A stretch of 7,712 nucleotides of DNA from JACVRW01 sp036519295 (GCA_036519295.1 DATDLN010000116.1:1-7712), one strand, 5' to 3'; positions 1 through 6,512 are shown, counted from the stretch's first letter. Numbers and translations: made by a program. The notes: generated by a model from the sequence alone, not told the origin.

Positions 1-138
1 CTCCTGGCTCTGGGACAGTCCGCAGACGAGCGATGCGGCGGTGAAAACCGCAAGGCCGACCATGAAGACGCTCTTGCGCCCGATGAGGTCGCCCACACGC
101 CCCGCCAGCAGCAGCAGGCCGCCGAACGCGATGAGGTA
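1..138 (-). CDS. MFS transporter, internal fragment (DHA2-like)
   Basis: Read on the minus strand from 138 down to 1, this stretch gives 46 uninterrupted residues starting YLIAFGGLLLLAGRVGDLIG and ending in GLSQSQE. That is a typical second transmembrane helix followed by MFS motif A (G-R-V-G-D-x-x-G-R-K) and a third helix (VFMVGLAVFTAASLVCGL). The family contains proton-driven drug and metabolite exporters in the inner membrane, and the spacing resembles the DHA2 (14-helix) group. The substrate cannot be told. The gene continues beyond base 1. On its N-terminal side it is cut: first-helix sequence is missing, and the frame meets a stop at 148-150 just past the point where PLD-like coding begins on the other strand. 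It therefore has no start here and is a broken 5' end, whether biological or from assembly. Confidence 0.75.
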
Positions 139-985
139 CAACGCCGATCACGACGAGCGCGTCTTCCCACCTCCGCCCCGCACCAAGCCGGAGCTGCTCG
201 AGGCGCTCCCCTTCCCGACCATCGGGATTCCCGGCATCCCCGACCTCATGCATCACAAGTACGCGGTCCGCGACGGGCGGGCCGTATGGACGGGCTCGAC
301 GAATTGGACTACCGATTCATGGACCCTGCAGGAGAACCTCGTGGTCACGGCAAGCTCGGCGGAGGTGGCCGGCGAGTTCCGGCGCAACTTCGAGGAGCTC
401 TGGCGCCTGCGCGACGTGGACCGCAGCGGCCACGCCGCGCCGCGCCGCCTGGAGCTCGAGGGTCGCGAGGCCCGGGCGTGGTTCACGCCCGGCCATGGCG
501 AGGAGCTCTCGCACCGAATCGCCGCGGCGCTGGCGGCCGCTCGCCGACGCATCCGCATCGCCTCCCCGGTAATCACCGCCGGGCCGATCCTCGGCACGCT
601 GGCGGAGCTCGCGGCGGAGGCGCGGGTCGACGTGCGCGGCGTAGTCGACCGCACCCAGATGGAGCAGGTGGTGCAGCAGTGGCGGACGAACGGCCGCTCG
701 GCCTGGAAGATCCCGATCATGGCCTCGGTTCTCGAGCACGCCGACTTCAGGGGCAAGCCCTCCACGCGCTGGACGCCGGAGTCGGTCCACGACTTCATGC
801 ACGCGAAGGTCACCGTGGCGGACGACCGCGTGTTCGCCGGCTCCTTCAACCTGTCGCGCTCCGGCGAGCAGAACGCCGAGAACGTGCTGGAGCTGCACGA
901 TCCCGTTCTGGCCGAGCGCCTCGCGGCCTTCATCGACGACGTGTGCCAGCGCTATCCGGGAATGCCCGCGCCCGAGCGTCGTTAG
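131..985 (+). CDS. Phospholipase D-like protein, N-terminally truncated
   Basis: This is a phosphodiesterase-fold protein of the PLD superfamily (cardiolipin synthase/phospholipase/nuclease types), which uses two HKD motifs to form one active site. Numbering from the ATG at 131 (284 residues), motif 1 is H41-x-K43-x4-D48 followed by GSTNW (55-59) and a QEN element. Motif 2 is H224-x-K226-x4-D231 followed by GSFN (237-240). Both catalytic halves are therefore present. The sequence before motif 1, normally well over 100 residues of the first half-domain, is missing. Recognisable PLD sequence starts only at Tyr3-Asn4 (YNADH), directly at the junction with the MFS fragment. The frame is open leftward to base 1 (with a GTG at 41), but those residues are antisense to the transporter and are not PLD sequence. 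No signal peptide is visible. The substrate is unknown. The surviving protein probably would not fold properly. It ends convergently with the next gene. Confidence 0.8.
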   Translation: MRYNADHDERVFPPPPRTKPELLEALPFPTIGIPGIPDLMHHKYAVRDGRAVWTGSTNWTTDSWTLQENLVVTASSAEVAGEFRRNFEELWRLRDVDRSGHAAPRRLELEGREARAWFTPGHGEELSHRIAAALAAARRRIRIASPVITAGPILGTLAELAAEARVDVRGVVDRTQMEQVVQQWRTNGRSAWKIPIMASVLEHADFRGKPSTRWTPESVHDFMHAKVTVADDRVFAGSFNLSRSGEQNAENVLELHDPVLAERLAAFIDDVCQRYPGMPAPERR

Positions 986-1701
986 TCGGTCGGCTGCCGC
1001 GCCTGGCGGTGCGCCGCGGACTGGAGCACCTCGCACACCTCGTCGGGATCGTCGGTGAGCGTGTAGAGCTCGACGTCTTCCGGGGAGATCTTGTCCTCGC
1101 CCAGGGGGCGCTCGACGATCCAGTCGAGCAGGCCCCGCCAATACTCCCGACCCACGAGGACCACCGGGAAGTTGCGGATCTTCCCCGTCTGGATCAGCGT
1201 GAGTGACTCGAACAGCTCGTCGAGGGTCCCAAAGCCGCCGGGGAAGACGACGAAGCCGCTCGCGTAGCGGACGAACATGACCTTGCGTGTGAAGAAGTAA
1301 TGGAACTCGAGCCCGAGCTCGACCCAGTTGTTCATTCCCTGCTCGAACGGAAGCTCGATGTTGAGTCCGATCGAGAGGGCCCCCGCGTCCTGTGCGCCGC
1401 GATTCGCGGCCTCCATCGTGCCGGGCCCGCCGCCCGTGATCACCGCCATGCCGTCCTCGCCGACGAGCCGTGCGGTCTCGCGGGCGAGGGCGTACTCCGG
1501 GTCGTCACGCGGCGTGCGTGCCGAGCCGAAGAACGATGCGGCGGCGCCGACGGGCGCGAGCGCATCGAAGCCCATACGCAGCTCGCGCTCGATCCGGTCG
1601 ATCCGGTCGAGATCGGTGAGCGTCGAGACAACCGCCGCCTCTTGGGCGCCGATGATCTCCTCGTCGAAAGTCCGCGGCATGCGCGGCTCGGAGCCCTGCA
1701 T
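982..1701 (-). CDS. LOG family / TIGR00730 Rossmann-fold protein
   Basis: This 239-residue protein belongs to the LOG (lysine decarboxylase-like, TIGR00730) family. Characterised members are nucleoside 5'-monophosphate phosphoribohydrolases that release the base, including cytokinin riboside 5'-monophosphates. The visible signatures are FFGSARTP (57-64), the glycine-rich GGGPGTMEAANRG (90-102), an Arg-Lys pair (139-140) and the family hallmark PGGFGTLDE (154-162). The length suits the longer actinobacterial type with an N-terminal helical extension of about 50 residues. The name 'lysine decarboxylase' often given to this family is misleading. ATG 1701 has a modest AGGG three bases upstream. 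ATG 1680 (MPRTFDEE) is an alternative and begins at the part that looks conserved. The TAA stop (982-984) overlaps the TAG stop of the convergent PLD-like gene. The exact substrate cannot be read from the sequence. Confidence 0.9.
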   Translation of the reverse strand: MQGSEPRMPRTFDEEIIGAQEAAVVSTLTDLDRIDRIERELRMGFDALAPVGAAASFFGSARTPRDDPEYALARETARLVGEDGMAVITGGGPGTMEAANRGAQDAGALSIGLNIELPFEQGMNNWVELGLEFHYFFTRKVMFVRYASGFVVFPGGFGTLDELFESLTLIQTGKIRNFPVVLVGREYWRGLLDWIVERPLGEDKISPEDVELYTLTDDPDEVCEVLQSAAHRQARQPTD

Positions 1702-1778
1702 TGCCCTGACGAGGCTAGTCGCCCCGACTCAGGATGTGAGGAGTCCACGAGCCGCTGACCTCTGGGCGCCCGTGCCGG

Positions 1779-1805
1779 GCGCGCGCGGCGGTCGGCCGCG
1801 CGCGC
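1779..1805. repeat. Perfect 11-bp GC inverted repeat, 5-base loop
   Basis: GCGCGCGCGGC (1779-1789) pairs exactly with GCCGCGCGCGC (1795-1805) around the loop GGTCG. The stem is all G-C and lies 78 bases upstream of the LOG-family ATG. There is no T-run on either side, so it is not a standard intrinsic terminator. It could be a transcript structure in the leader of that gene or simply a GC-rich coincidence. Confidence 0.5.
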
Positions 1806-1884
1806 GGGATTCATAAAGCGGCACTCACGGCAGAGCCGCCCCGTGACCGCGCGCGCGGCAACCCTTTGCCGCCGAGCAGCATCC

Positions 1885-1910
1885 TCCGTGGAGTTGGCGC
1901 CCTCCACGGA
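1885..1910. repeat. Perfect 9-bp inverted repeat, 8-base loop
   Basis: TCCGTGGAG (1885-1893) is matched exactly by CTCCACGGA (1902-1910), with TTGGCGCC between. It lies 111 bases beyond the pdhC stop and 183 bases before the LOG-family start. It could be a U-less terminator hairpin for the pdh operon, or an operator dyad for the LOG-family gene. No T-run follows on the minus strand. The arms are of mixed composition, which makes chance less likely than for the CG-only hairpin nearby. Confidence 0.5.
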
Positions 1911-1933
1911 CAAGCTGGCGGCTCCCTACCCGG

Positions 1934-1952
1934 AAACAAAAGGTTCATACCT
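1934..1952 (-). terminator. Weak intrinsic terminator candidate after pdhC
   Basis: On the minus strand, AGGT-ATGA-ACCT forms a 4-bp stem followed directly by TTTGTTT. This is the only T-rich tract downstream of the pdh operon, about 70 bases past the pdhC stop. A competing stem pairs AAAGG with CCTTT over a longer loop. The stem is too short to be sure. Confidence 0.2.
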
Positions 1953-2021
1953 GGCCTTTCGGCACAACGTTCCGCGCGCCGTGCGCCACTCTGGCGCAAG
2001 GCAGTGCCTGGTCCACCGCGC

Positions 2022-3548
2022 TCAGAGGGCGAGCGACAGCGGGTGCTCGAGCAGCTCCTTCACCCGTGCCAGGAACTGAGCTCCGTCGGCGCCGTAGAGG
2101 ATGCGGTGATCACACACCAGGCTGAGGGTCATCTGGTCCCGCGCCACGACGCGGCCATTCTCGTCGACCGCAGGTCGCTTCTCGAGCTTGCCGACCGTCA
2201 GGATCGAAGCCTGCGGCGGATTGATGATCGCCGTGAAGAACTCGATCCCGAACATGCCGAGGTTCGAGACCGTGAACGTGCCGCCCGACAGCTCCGGCGG
2301 CGTGATCGTCTTGTCTCGCACCTTCGCGGCGGCGGCGCGAGCGTCGCGGGCGATCTGACCGAGCGACTTGGTGTCCGCGTTGAACACCGTCGGGACGACC
2401 AGCGCGTCCTCCGCCGCGACCGCCACTCCGATGTTCACGTTCTCGTAGAGCTCGAACCTGCCGTCGCGGTAGGCGCCGTTCACGCGCGGGTGCTCGCCCA
2501 GCGCCGTGGCGGCCGCCTTGACGACCATGTCGTTGAACGACGGCGCGGGATCGGCGACCTCCTTCAGCCTGGCGCGCAGCTCAACCGCCCGGGTCATGTC
2601 GACCGTGAGGGAGATCGAGAAGTCTGGCGCGGTGGCCTTCGACTCCGCCATCCGGCGGCTGATCGTCTGCTGCAGGCGGGTCAGCTCCCGAAGCTCCGCG
2701 CGACCCTTCGGCCCAACCTCCTCGCGGGCCGGCTCCGGTGCGCGCTCCTCGTCCGCAGGTCGTTCCTCGACAGCAGCTCGCTCCTCTACCCGCTCCTCCT
2801 CCGGCGCCTCCGCAGGCGCCGCCTTGGCGCCGTCACCCGCCGCGGCCTGCACGTCCGCCTTCACGATCCGCCCGCCCGGACCGCTGCCCTCGATCTGAGC
2901 GAGCTCCACGCCGAGCTCGCGCGCCATCCGCCGAGCAACCGGAGACGCCTTGACGCGCCCGTCGCCGTCCGCGCCCTCCGGCTTGCGCTCGCGAGTCGCG
3001 GTGCCGGCCTCGGGCTTGGCCCCGGCCTCTTCCCGTTCGGGCTCGGCGGGCTTTTCGGCGGCGGCCTCCGCCGCCCCTCCGGCCGCCTCGCCGGCCTCGG
3101 CCCTCTCCTCGCGCGCCTCCGCCCGCGCGGCGGCCTCGTCGTCCCCCTCTCGCGCCTCCGCCCGCGCGCCTGTCTTGTCCTCCGCAGCCTCTGTTTCCTC
3201 GGCGGCCTCCGGCTCGGCCTCCGCTTCCGCCTTCTCCTCTTCCTCCGCCTTCTCTTCTTCGTCCGCTGTCTCTCCCTCAGCCGACGGCTTGCCGTCGCCC
3301 TTCACCTCGCCCGCCTCGCCGATGCGCGCGATCACCTCACCGATCGCCAGCGTGTCGCCCTCCTGGGCCACGACCTCCACCAGGACGCCGTCGGTGTCGG
3401 CGTCGTAGGTCATGTTGGCCTTGTCGGTCTCGATCTCGACGAGCGCCTCGCCGCGCTTCACCTCGCCGCCCTCCTCGACGAGCCACTTCAGGACCGTGCC
3501 CTCCTCCATCGAGTCGGACAGGCGGGGCATCGTGACGTCGGTGGCCAT
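2022..3548 (-). CDS. pdhC: Pyruvate dehydrogenase E2, dihydrolipoamide acetyltransferase
   Basis: This is the E2 core subunit (508 residues), which takes the acetyl group from E1 on a swinging lipoyl arm and transfers it to CoA. The single lipoyl domain spans about 2-80, with the lipoylated lysine K43 in ETDKANM. An acidic Glu/Ala/Lys linker spans about 82-197. The peripheral-subunit binding domain lies at about 199-235 (VKASPVARRMARELGV then GSGPGGRIVKADV). A second charged linker runs to about 285, followed by the acetyltransferase domain (287-508) with SNLGMFGIEFF and the active-site block DHRILYGADGA (480-490). The active-site His is H481. The Asp usual in DHRxxDG is Tyr485 here, as I recall from cyanobacterial and plastid E2 proteins. 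ATG 3548 is set by AGGAGG six bases upstream. The gene follows pdhB by 10 bases and is the last of the operon. A 2-oxoacid other than pyruvate is possible, but the E1 partners favour pyruvate. Confidence 0.93.
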   Translation of the reverse strand: MATDVTMPRLSDSMEEGTVLKWLVEEGGEVKRGEALVEIETDKANMTYDADTDGVLVEVVAQEGDTLAIGEVIARIGEAGEVKGDGKPSAEGETADEEEKAEEEEKAEAEAEPEAAEETEAAEDKTGARAEAREGDDEAAARAEAREERAEAGEAAGGAAEAAAEKPAEPEREEAGAKPEAGTATRERKPEGADGDGRVKASPVARRMARELGVELAQIEGSGPGGRIVKADVQAAAGDGAKAAPAEAPEEERVEERAAVEERPADEERAPEPAREEVGPKGRAELRELTRLQQTISRRMAESKATAPDFSISLTVDMTRAVELRARLKEVADPAPSFNDMVVKAAATALGEHPRVNGAYRDGRFELYENVNIGVAVAAEDALVVPTVFNADTKSLGQIARDARAAAAKVRDKTITPPELSGGTFTVSNLGMFGIEFFTAIINPPQASILTVGKLEKRPAVDENGRVVARDQMTLSLVCDHRILYGADGAQFLARVKELLEHPLSLAL

Positions 3549-3554
3549 CCCTCT

Positions 3555-3560
3555 CCTCCT
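3555..3560 (-). promoter_or_regulatory. Shine-Dalgarno of pdhC inside the pdhB stop
   Basis: The minus strand reads TAGGAGGAGAGGGATG: the pdhB stop TAG runs into AGGAGG, then six bases, then the pdhC ATG. The ribosome site is made from the stop codon itself, which favours translational coupling of E1 beta and E2. Confidence 0.85.
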
Positions 3561-4542
3561 ACAGATCCCGGAACGTGGCGAGCACGGCCTGGATCACGTG
3601 CTCCTCGTGGGGAAACGCGGCCTGCTCGAGCGGCTTGGAGTAGGGCATCGGCACATCCGCGCCCGTCACCCGCTGCACGGGAGCGTCGAGCCAGTCAAAC
3701 GCCTGCTCCTGGATCAGCGCGGCGAGGTTCGCGCCCACGCCGCCGTGGGGCCAGCCCTCCTCGACGATCACGGCGCGGTTCGTCTTCTTGACCGAGTCCA
3801 GGATGGTGTCGAGGTCGAGCGGGCGGACCGTGCGCGGGTCGATCACCTCCGCCTCGATCTCGTGCTCCTCGGCCAGCGTGTCGGCGGCCTTCTGTGCCGT
3901 GATCGCCATGCGCGAGATGCCGATCACCGTCACGTCGTCGCCCTCGCGACGCACCGCGGCCTCGCCGAAGCGCATCGGACCGCCGTTCTCGGGCACGTCG
4001 CCGCGCTGGCCGTAGAGAGTCTCGTGCTCGATGAAGACGACCGGGTTGTCGTCGCGAATTGCCGCCTTGAGCAGGCCCTTTGCGTCCGCCGGCGTGCTCG
4101 GCACCGCCACGAGGAGGCCCGGGACGTGGAGATAGAAGGCCTCGAAGCTATGCGAGTGGGTCGGCCCGAGCTGATGGCCCGCGCCCTGCGGCATGCGGAT
4201 GACCATGGGCACCTTCACCTGACCGCCGAACATGTAGTGGATCGCGGCCGCGTGGTTGACGATCTGGTCCATCGCGAGCAGCGAGAAGTTGACGGTCATG
4301 AGCTCGACCACCGGGCGTAGGCCGAGCATGGCCGAGCCCACGCCCATCCCGACGATCGTGTTCTCGGAGATCGGCGTGTCGCGCACTCGCTTCTCGCCGA
4401 ACTCCTCGAGCAGCCCGGCCGTCACTTTGAAGGCGCCCTGGAACACGCCAATGTCCTCGCCCATCAGGAAGACCTTCTCGTCCTGCTGCATCTCCTCCCG
4501 CAGCGCTTGGTTCAGCGCTTCGCGGTAACGCATGGTCGGCAC
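3559..4542 (-). CDS. pdhB: Pyruvate dehydrogenase E1 component, beta subunit
   Basis: This is the beta subunit (327 residues) of the alpha2-beta2 E1 enzyme, which decarboxylates pyruvate on thiamine diphosphate and reductively acetylates the E2 lipoyl group. The family marks run in order: GEDIGVFQGAFKVT (28-41), the SEN block with E60 placed to contact the thiamine ring, the helix-rich VELMTVNF region (79-86), RMPQGAGHQLGPTHSHSFEAF (116-136) with the active-site His region, and a C-terminal transketolase-like domain (about 205-320) containing DPRTVRPLD and EEGWPHGGVG. The length is normal for the family. Translation probably starts at GTG 4542, which overlaps the pdhA stop by one base (TAGTG) and has GGAGG nine bases upstream. 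ATG 4533 is 18 bases from that site and less likely. The branched-chain 2-oxoacid homologue is the main alternative; operon order and E1 alpha sequence favour pyruvate. Confidence 0.94.
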   Translation of the reverse strand: MPTMRYREALNQALREEMQQDEKVFLMGEDIGVFQGAFKVTAGLLEEFGEKRVRDTPISENTIVGMGVGSAMLGLRPVVELMTVNFSLLAMDQIVNHAAAIHYMFGGQVKVPMVIRMPQGAGHQLGPTHSHSFEAFYLHVPGLLVAVPSTPADAKGLLKAAIRDDNPVVFIEHETLYGQRGDVPENGGPMRFGEAAVRREGDDVTVIGISRMAITAQKAADTLAEEHEIEAEVIDPRTVRPLDLDTILDSVKKTNRAVIVEEGWPHGGVGANLAALIQEQAFDWLDAPVQRVTGADVPMPYSKPLEQAAFPHEEHVIQAVLATFRDL

Positions 4543-5897
4543 TAGGCGGAACCTCCCTCGTCCGCCGAAGTGTCCTCGTCCTCACCCGGGCCCTGCTGCG
4601 CCCCTTCCTCTTCCTGGTCCCGGGGCCCGCGGCGCTGACGCTGGTCGCCCACGGAGGCGTACGCGGCGCCCTTCTCGGCGAGCTCGTGCGGAATCTCGCC
4701 GGCCTCGCGCTCGCGCTCGCCACGGTGGACCTCCGGGGTTCGCTCGTCCACCGTCCACCAGGCCGGCACGTCATCGGTGAAGACATAGACGTTGTCGTAG
4801 AGCGAGTCGAGGTCGGGGAACGGAGACTGGTCGGCGAACCTCACCGATTCGTCGACCGTCTCGATCGCCTCCTCGTCGAGCTTCTCGACCTCGTCCTCCT
4901 CCAGCACGCCCTCGTCCACCAGCCGCCTGGCGAAGGCCTGGATCGGGTCACGCGCGCGCCACTCCTCGACCTCCTCCTTGGAGCGATACTCCTCCGGGTC
5001 CGCCATCGAGTGGCCGCGGTAGCGGTAGGTCACGGCCTCGACCAGCTGCGGCTTGCGCTGGTCGCGTGCGTGCGCGAGCGCCTCGGAGACGACGGCGTGC
5101 ACGTCGAGCGCGTCCATGCCATCGCACCGGCTTCCCGGCACGCCGAAGCCCTCGGACTTGAGCGAGAGCTCGGTGACCGCCGAGTGGCGGTGCAGCGCCG
5201 TGCCCATGCCGAACTGGTTGTTGATGATCACGAAGACCACCGGCAGGCTCCAGAGCGCCGCGAGATTCATCGTCTCGCCGAAGGTGCCCTGGTTGGTGGC
5301 GCCGTCGCCCATCATCGAGAGGATCACGTCCTCGTTCTCAAGGTAGTCGCAGGCGAGCGCCACTCCGGCGGAGAGCGGCAGGCTCCCGCCGACGATCCCG
5401 TAGCCACCGAGGAAGCGCTTGTCCCAGTCGAACAGGTGCATCGAACCGCCGCGTCCGCGCGAGCAGCCGTCCTCGCGGCCGAACAGCTCCGCCATCACAG
5501 CGTTCGGATGTGTTCCCCGCGCGATCGCCTGGCCGTGCTCGCGGTACGTCGACATCAGGTAGTCGGTGTCCCGCAGGGCCTGGGTCGCGCCGACGATCGT
5601 CGCCTCCTCCCCGATACAGAGGTGGAGAAAGCCGCCGATCTTCGCCTTCGCGTACATCTCCCCCGCCCGCTCCTCGAAGCGGCGAATGAGCATCATCTTC
5701 GACAGAACCGTGCGGCAGGTGCCGGGATCGGGCAGGTCGTGCTTGACCTCGCCGAATCTGATCTCCTCGGCCTTGGCTACGTCGGCGGGGACGCCGCCGT
5801 CGCCCTGGCGATCCTTGGTCGTTTCTCTCGTGGCCACTTCCGTCGGAGAGTACCCGGTGGGCTTTGCGCGCAACCTGTGCGCGAGGCCGCCTGCCAC
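4542..5897 (-). CDS. pdhA: Pyruvate dehydrogenase E1 component, alpha subunit
   Basis: This is the thiamine diphosphate-binding alpha subunit of E1. The core, from about 50 to 385 of 451 residues, resembles the mitochondrial/plastid-type PDH E1 alpha. It has RRFEERAGEMY (72-82), GREDGCSRGRGGSMHLF (140-156), the cofactor motif starting GDGATNQGTFGE (197-208) and ending IINN (224-227), then MGT (231-233), and the loop YRYRGHSMADPEEYRS (291-306) matching the loop phosphorylated in mitochondrial enzymes. After about 385 there is a tail of roughly 65 residues rich in Glu, Arg, Gln, Gly and Asp, which is not part of the normal fold. The start is uncertain: GTG 5897 is the longest, but GTG 5837 (VATRETTKD) is equally plausible. 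Neither has a good ribosome site, and homology begins only near residue 46. The stop overlaps pdhB by one base. The upstream neighbour ends 16 or 76 bases before, depending on the start. Confidence 0.93.
   Translation of the reverse strand: MAGGLAHRLRAKPTGYSPTEVATRETTKDRQGDGGVPADVAKAEEIRFGEVKHDLPDPGTCRTVLSKMMLIRRFEERAGEMYAKAKIGGFLHLCIGEEATIVGATQALRDTDYLMSTYREHGQAIARGTHPNAVMAELFGREDGCSRGRGGSMHLFDWDKRFLGGYGIVGGSLPLSAGVALACDYLENEDVILSMMGDGATNQGTFGETMNLAALWSLPVVFVIINNQFGMGTALHRHSAVTELSLKSEGFGVPGSRCDGMDALDVHAVVSEALAHARDQRKPQLVEAVTYRYRGHSMADPEEYRSKEEVEEWRARDPIQAFARRLVDEGVLEEDEVEKLDEEAIETVDESVRFADQSPFPDLDSLYDNVYVFTDDVPAWWTVDERTPEVHRGEREREAGEIPHELAEKGAAYASVGDQRQRRGPRDQEEEGAQQGPGEDEDTSADEGGSA
4552..4556 (-). 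promoter_or_regulatory. Shine-Dalgarno of pdhB, decides the GTG start
   Basis: GGAGG on the minus strand lies within the last codons of pdhA, nine bases before GTG 4542 and 18 before ATG 4533. The spacing supports the GTG, giving a stop/start overlap and tight coupling of the two E1 subunits. Confidence 0.8.
5864..5882. repeat. Palindrome TTGCGCGCAA with overlapping inverted repeat
   Basis: TTGCGCGCAA (5864-5873) is a perfect 10-base palindrome. It overlaps a second inverted repeat, GCGCA-ACCTG-TGCGC (5868-5882). If pdhA starts at GTG 5837, the palindrome lies 26 bases upstream of the start, where an operator could sit. If it starts at GTG 5897, it is coding. No T-run follows, so a terminator is unlikely. 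Confidence 0.3.
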
Positions 5898-5913
5898 CGC
5901 CAGGCGTGGCTCT

Positions 5914-6498
5914 TCAGCCCGTTAGAGCCGCTGCCGCATCCTCGAGGCGGTCGTCGCCCCAGAACAGCTCTTCGCCTACCGCAATCGTGGGGACCCCACG
6001 CACGCCGCGCTCGTACGCCTCGCGTGTCGCCTCCCGCAGGCGATCCTTCGTCGATTGCATCTCGATGCCCTTCAGCACGGCGTTTGGATGCAACTCGCAG
6101 GCGGCGGCGGCGATCAGGACGTTGTCGACATCGGACAGGTCCCTGCCGGCCGCGAAGGCCTGGCGGAATGCCGCGAGGGAGAACGCCACCGTTCGGCCGG
6201 TCTGCTGGGCGAATATCGCAGCGCGCATCGCTTTGAGCGTGTTGTTCGGCCACCCGCCCGGCCACCTGACGGGCATGAGCCCGTACTCGGCCGCGCGTCT
6301 CTCGATCTCGGCCATTCCCCGAGCGCGCCTGTCGGTCGTGGCCCACGACCTCCCAGCGGTCTCCTTCCAGATTCCCCCCAAGAGGATCGGTTGCCAGACG
6401 GGTACGGCCGGCAACACGCGCTGGATCCGCTCCGCGGCCAGGTAAGCGTAGGGGGAGCCGAGGTCGTAGTAGAAGATGGGCTGCTCGGTCGCGGCCAA
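5914..6498 (-). CDS. 2-hydroxychromene-2-carboxylate isomerase-like, DsbA fold
   Basis: This 194-residue protein is of the kappa-GST/2-hydroxychromene-2-carboxylate isomerase branch of the thioredoxin-DsbA fold. The N-terminal strand IFYYDLGSPYAYLAAER (8-24) carries the Ser-Pro-Tyr signature, with Ser15 at the usual active-site position and no CxxC pair. A helical insert follows (about 60-160). GVRGVPTIAVG (165-175) contains the cis-proline Pro170 and is followed by ELFWGDDRLE, which closes the fold. Known members isomerise chromene intermediates in naphthalene breakdown using glutathione, but many bacterial homologues have unknown substrates, and no aromatic-degradation genes are nearby. Cytoplasmic, with no signal peptide. 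An in-frame stop lies only five codons upstream, at 6511-6513, so TTG 6498 is the only available start before the conserved strand. I see no clear ribosome site for it. It lies between the LysM gene (51 bases upstream) and pdhA. Confidence 0.85.
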   Translation of the reverse strand: MAATEQPIFYYDLGSPYAYLAAERIQRVLPAVPVWQPILLGGIWKETAGRSWATTDRRARGMAEIERRAAEYGLMPVRWPGGWPNNTLKAMRAAIFAQQTGRTVAFSLAAFRQAFAAGRDLSDVDNVLIAAAACELHPNAVLKGIEMQSTKDRLREATREAYERGVRGVPTIAVGEELFWGDDRLEDAAAALTG

Positions 6499-6512
6499 AG
6501 GTTTCGGACGCT

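Larger units (their letters stand above)
1702..2021. other. Non-coding gap between LOG-family gene and pdhC
   Basis: These 320 bases separate the end of pdhC from the start of the LOG-family gene, both on the minus strand, so the gap should hold the pdh operon terminator and the LOG-gene promoter. Short open frames cross it on both strands, but they give low-complexity Arg/Ala/Pro peptides with no domain and no ribosome site, so I reject them as genes. I see three structured elements, listed separately (1779-1805, 1885-1910, 1934-1952), and a 12-base alternating CG palindrome at 1847-1858. I see no tRNA, riboswitch or convincing sigma-70-type promoter. Confidence 0.6.

Noticed and set aside
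286..1206. Plus-strand open frame crossing the PLD-like gene and the LOG-family gene
   Set aside because: Out of frame with the HKD-bearing protein and antisense to the PGGFGTLDE protein; composition is Arg/Gly/Ala only.
1588..1612. Tandem GATCCGGTCG repeat
   Set aside because: It lies inside the LOG-family coding region and simply encodes repeated Asp-Arg-Ile residues in a helix; no sign of a separate function.
1702..1745. TAGCCT and CTCACA spaced like a -10/-35 pair upstream of the LOG-family ATG
   Set aside because: Poor match to both boxes, and it would leave almost no leader before the ATG; too weak to annotate.
1440..1913. Minus-strand frame extending into the gap, with a Cys-Arg-Glu-Cys motif
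   Set aside because: It overlaps the LOG-family gene out of frame, has no ribosome site, and the CxxC is isolated in Arg/Ala-rich sequence.
1866..3791. Plus-strand open frame of 641 codons opposite pdhC
   Set aside because: Arg/Leu/Ala-rich antisense shadow of a clear E2 gene; GC-rich codon use leaves the opposite strand open. No domain or ribosome site.
4686..6236. Plus-strand open frame of 516 codons opposite pdhA and the isomerase-like gene
   Set aside because: It spans two well-supported minus-strand genes and reads as their mirror (for example VLLQHALVHQ-type low-complexity peptide). Antisense shadow.
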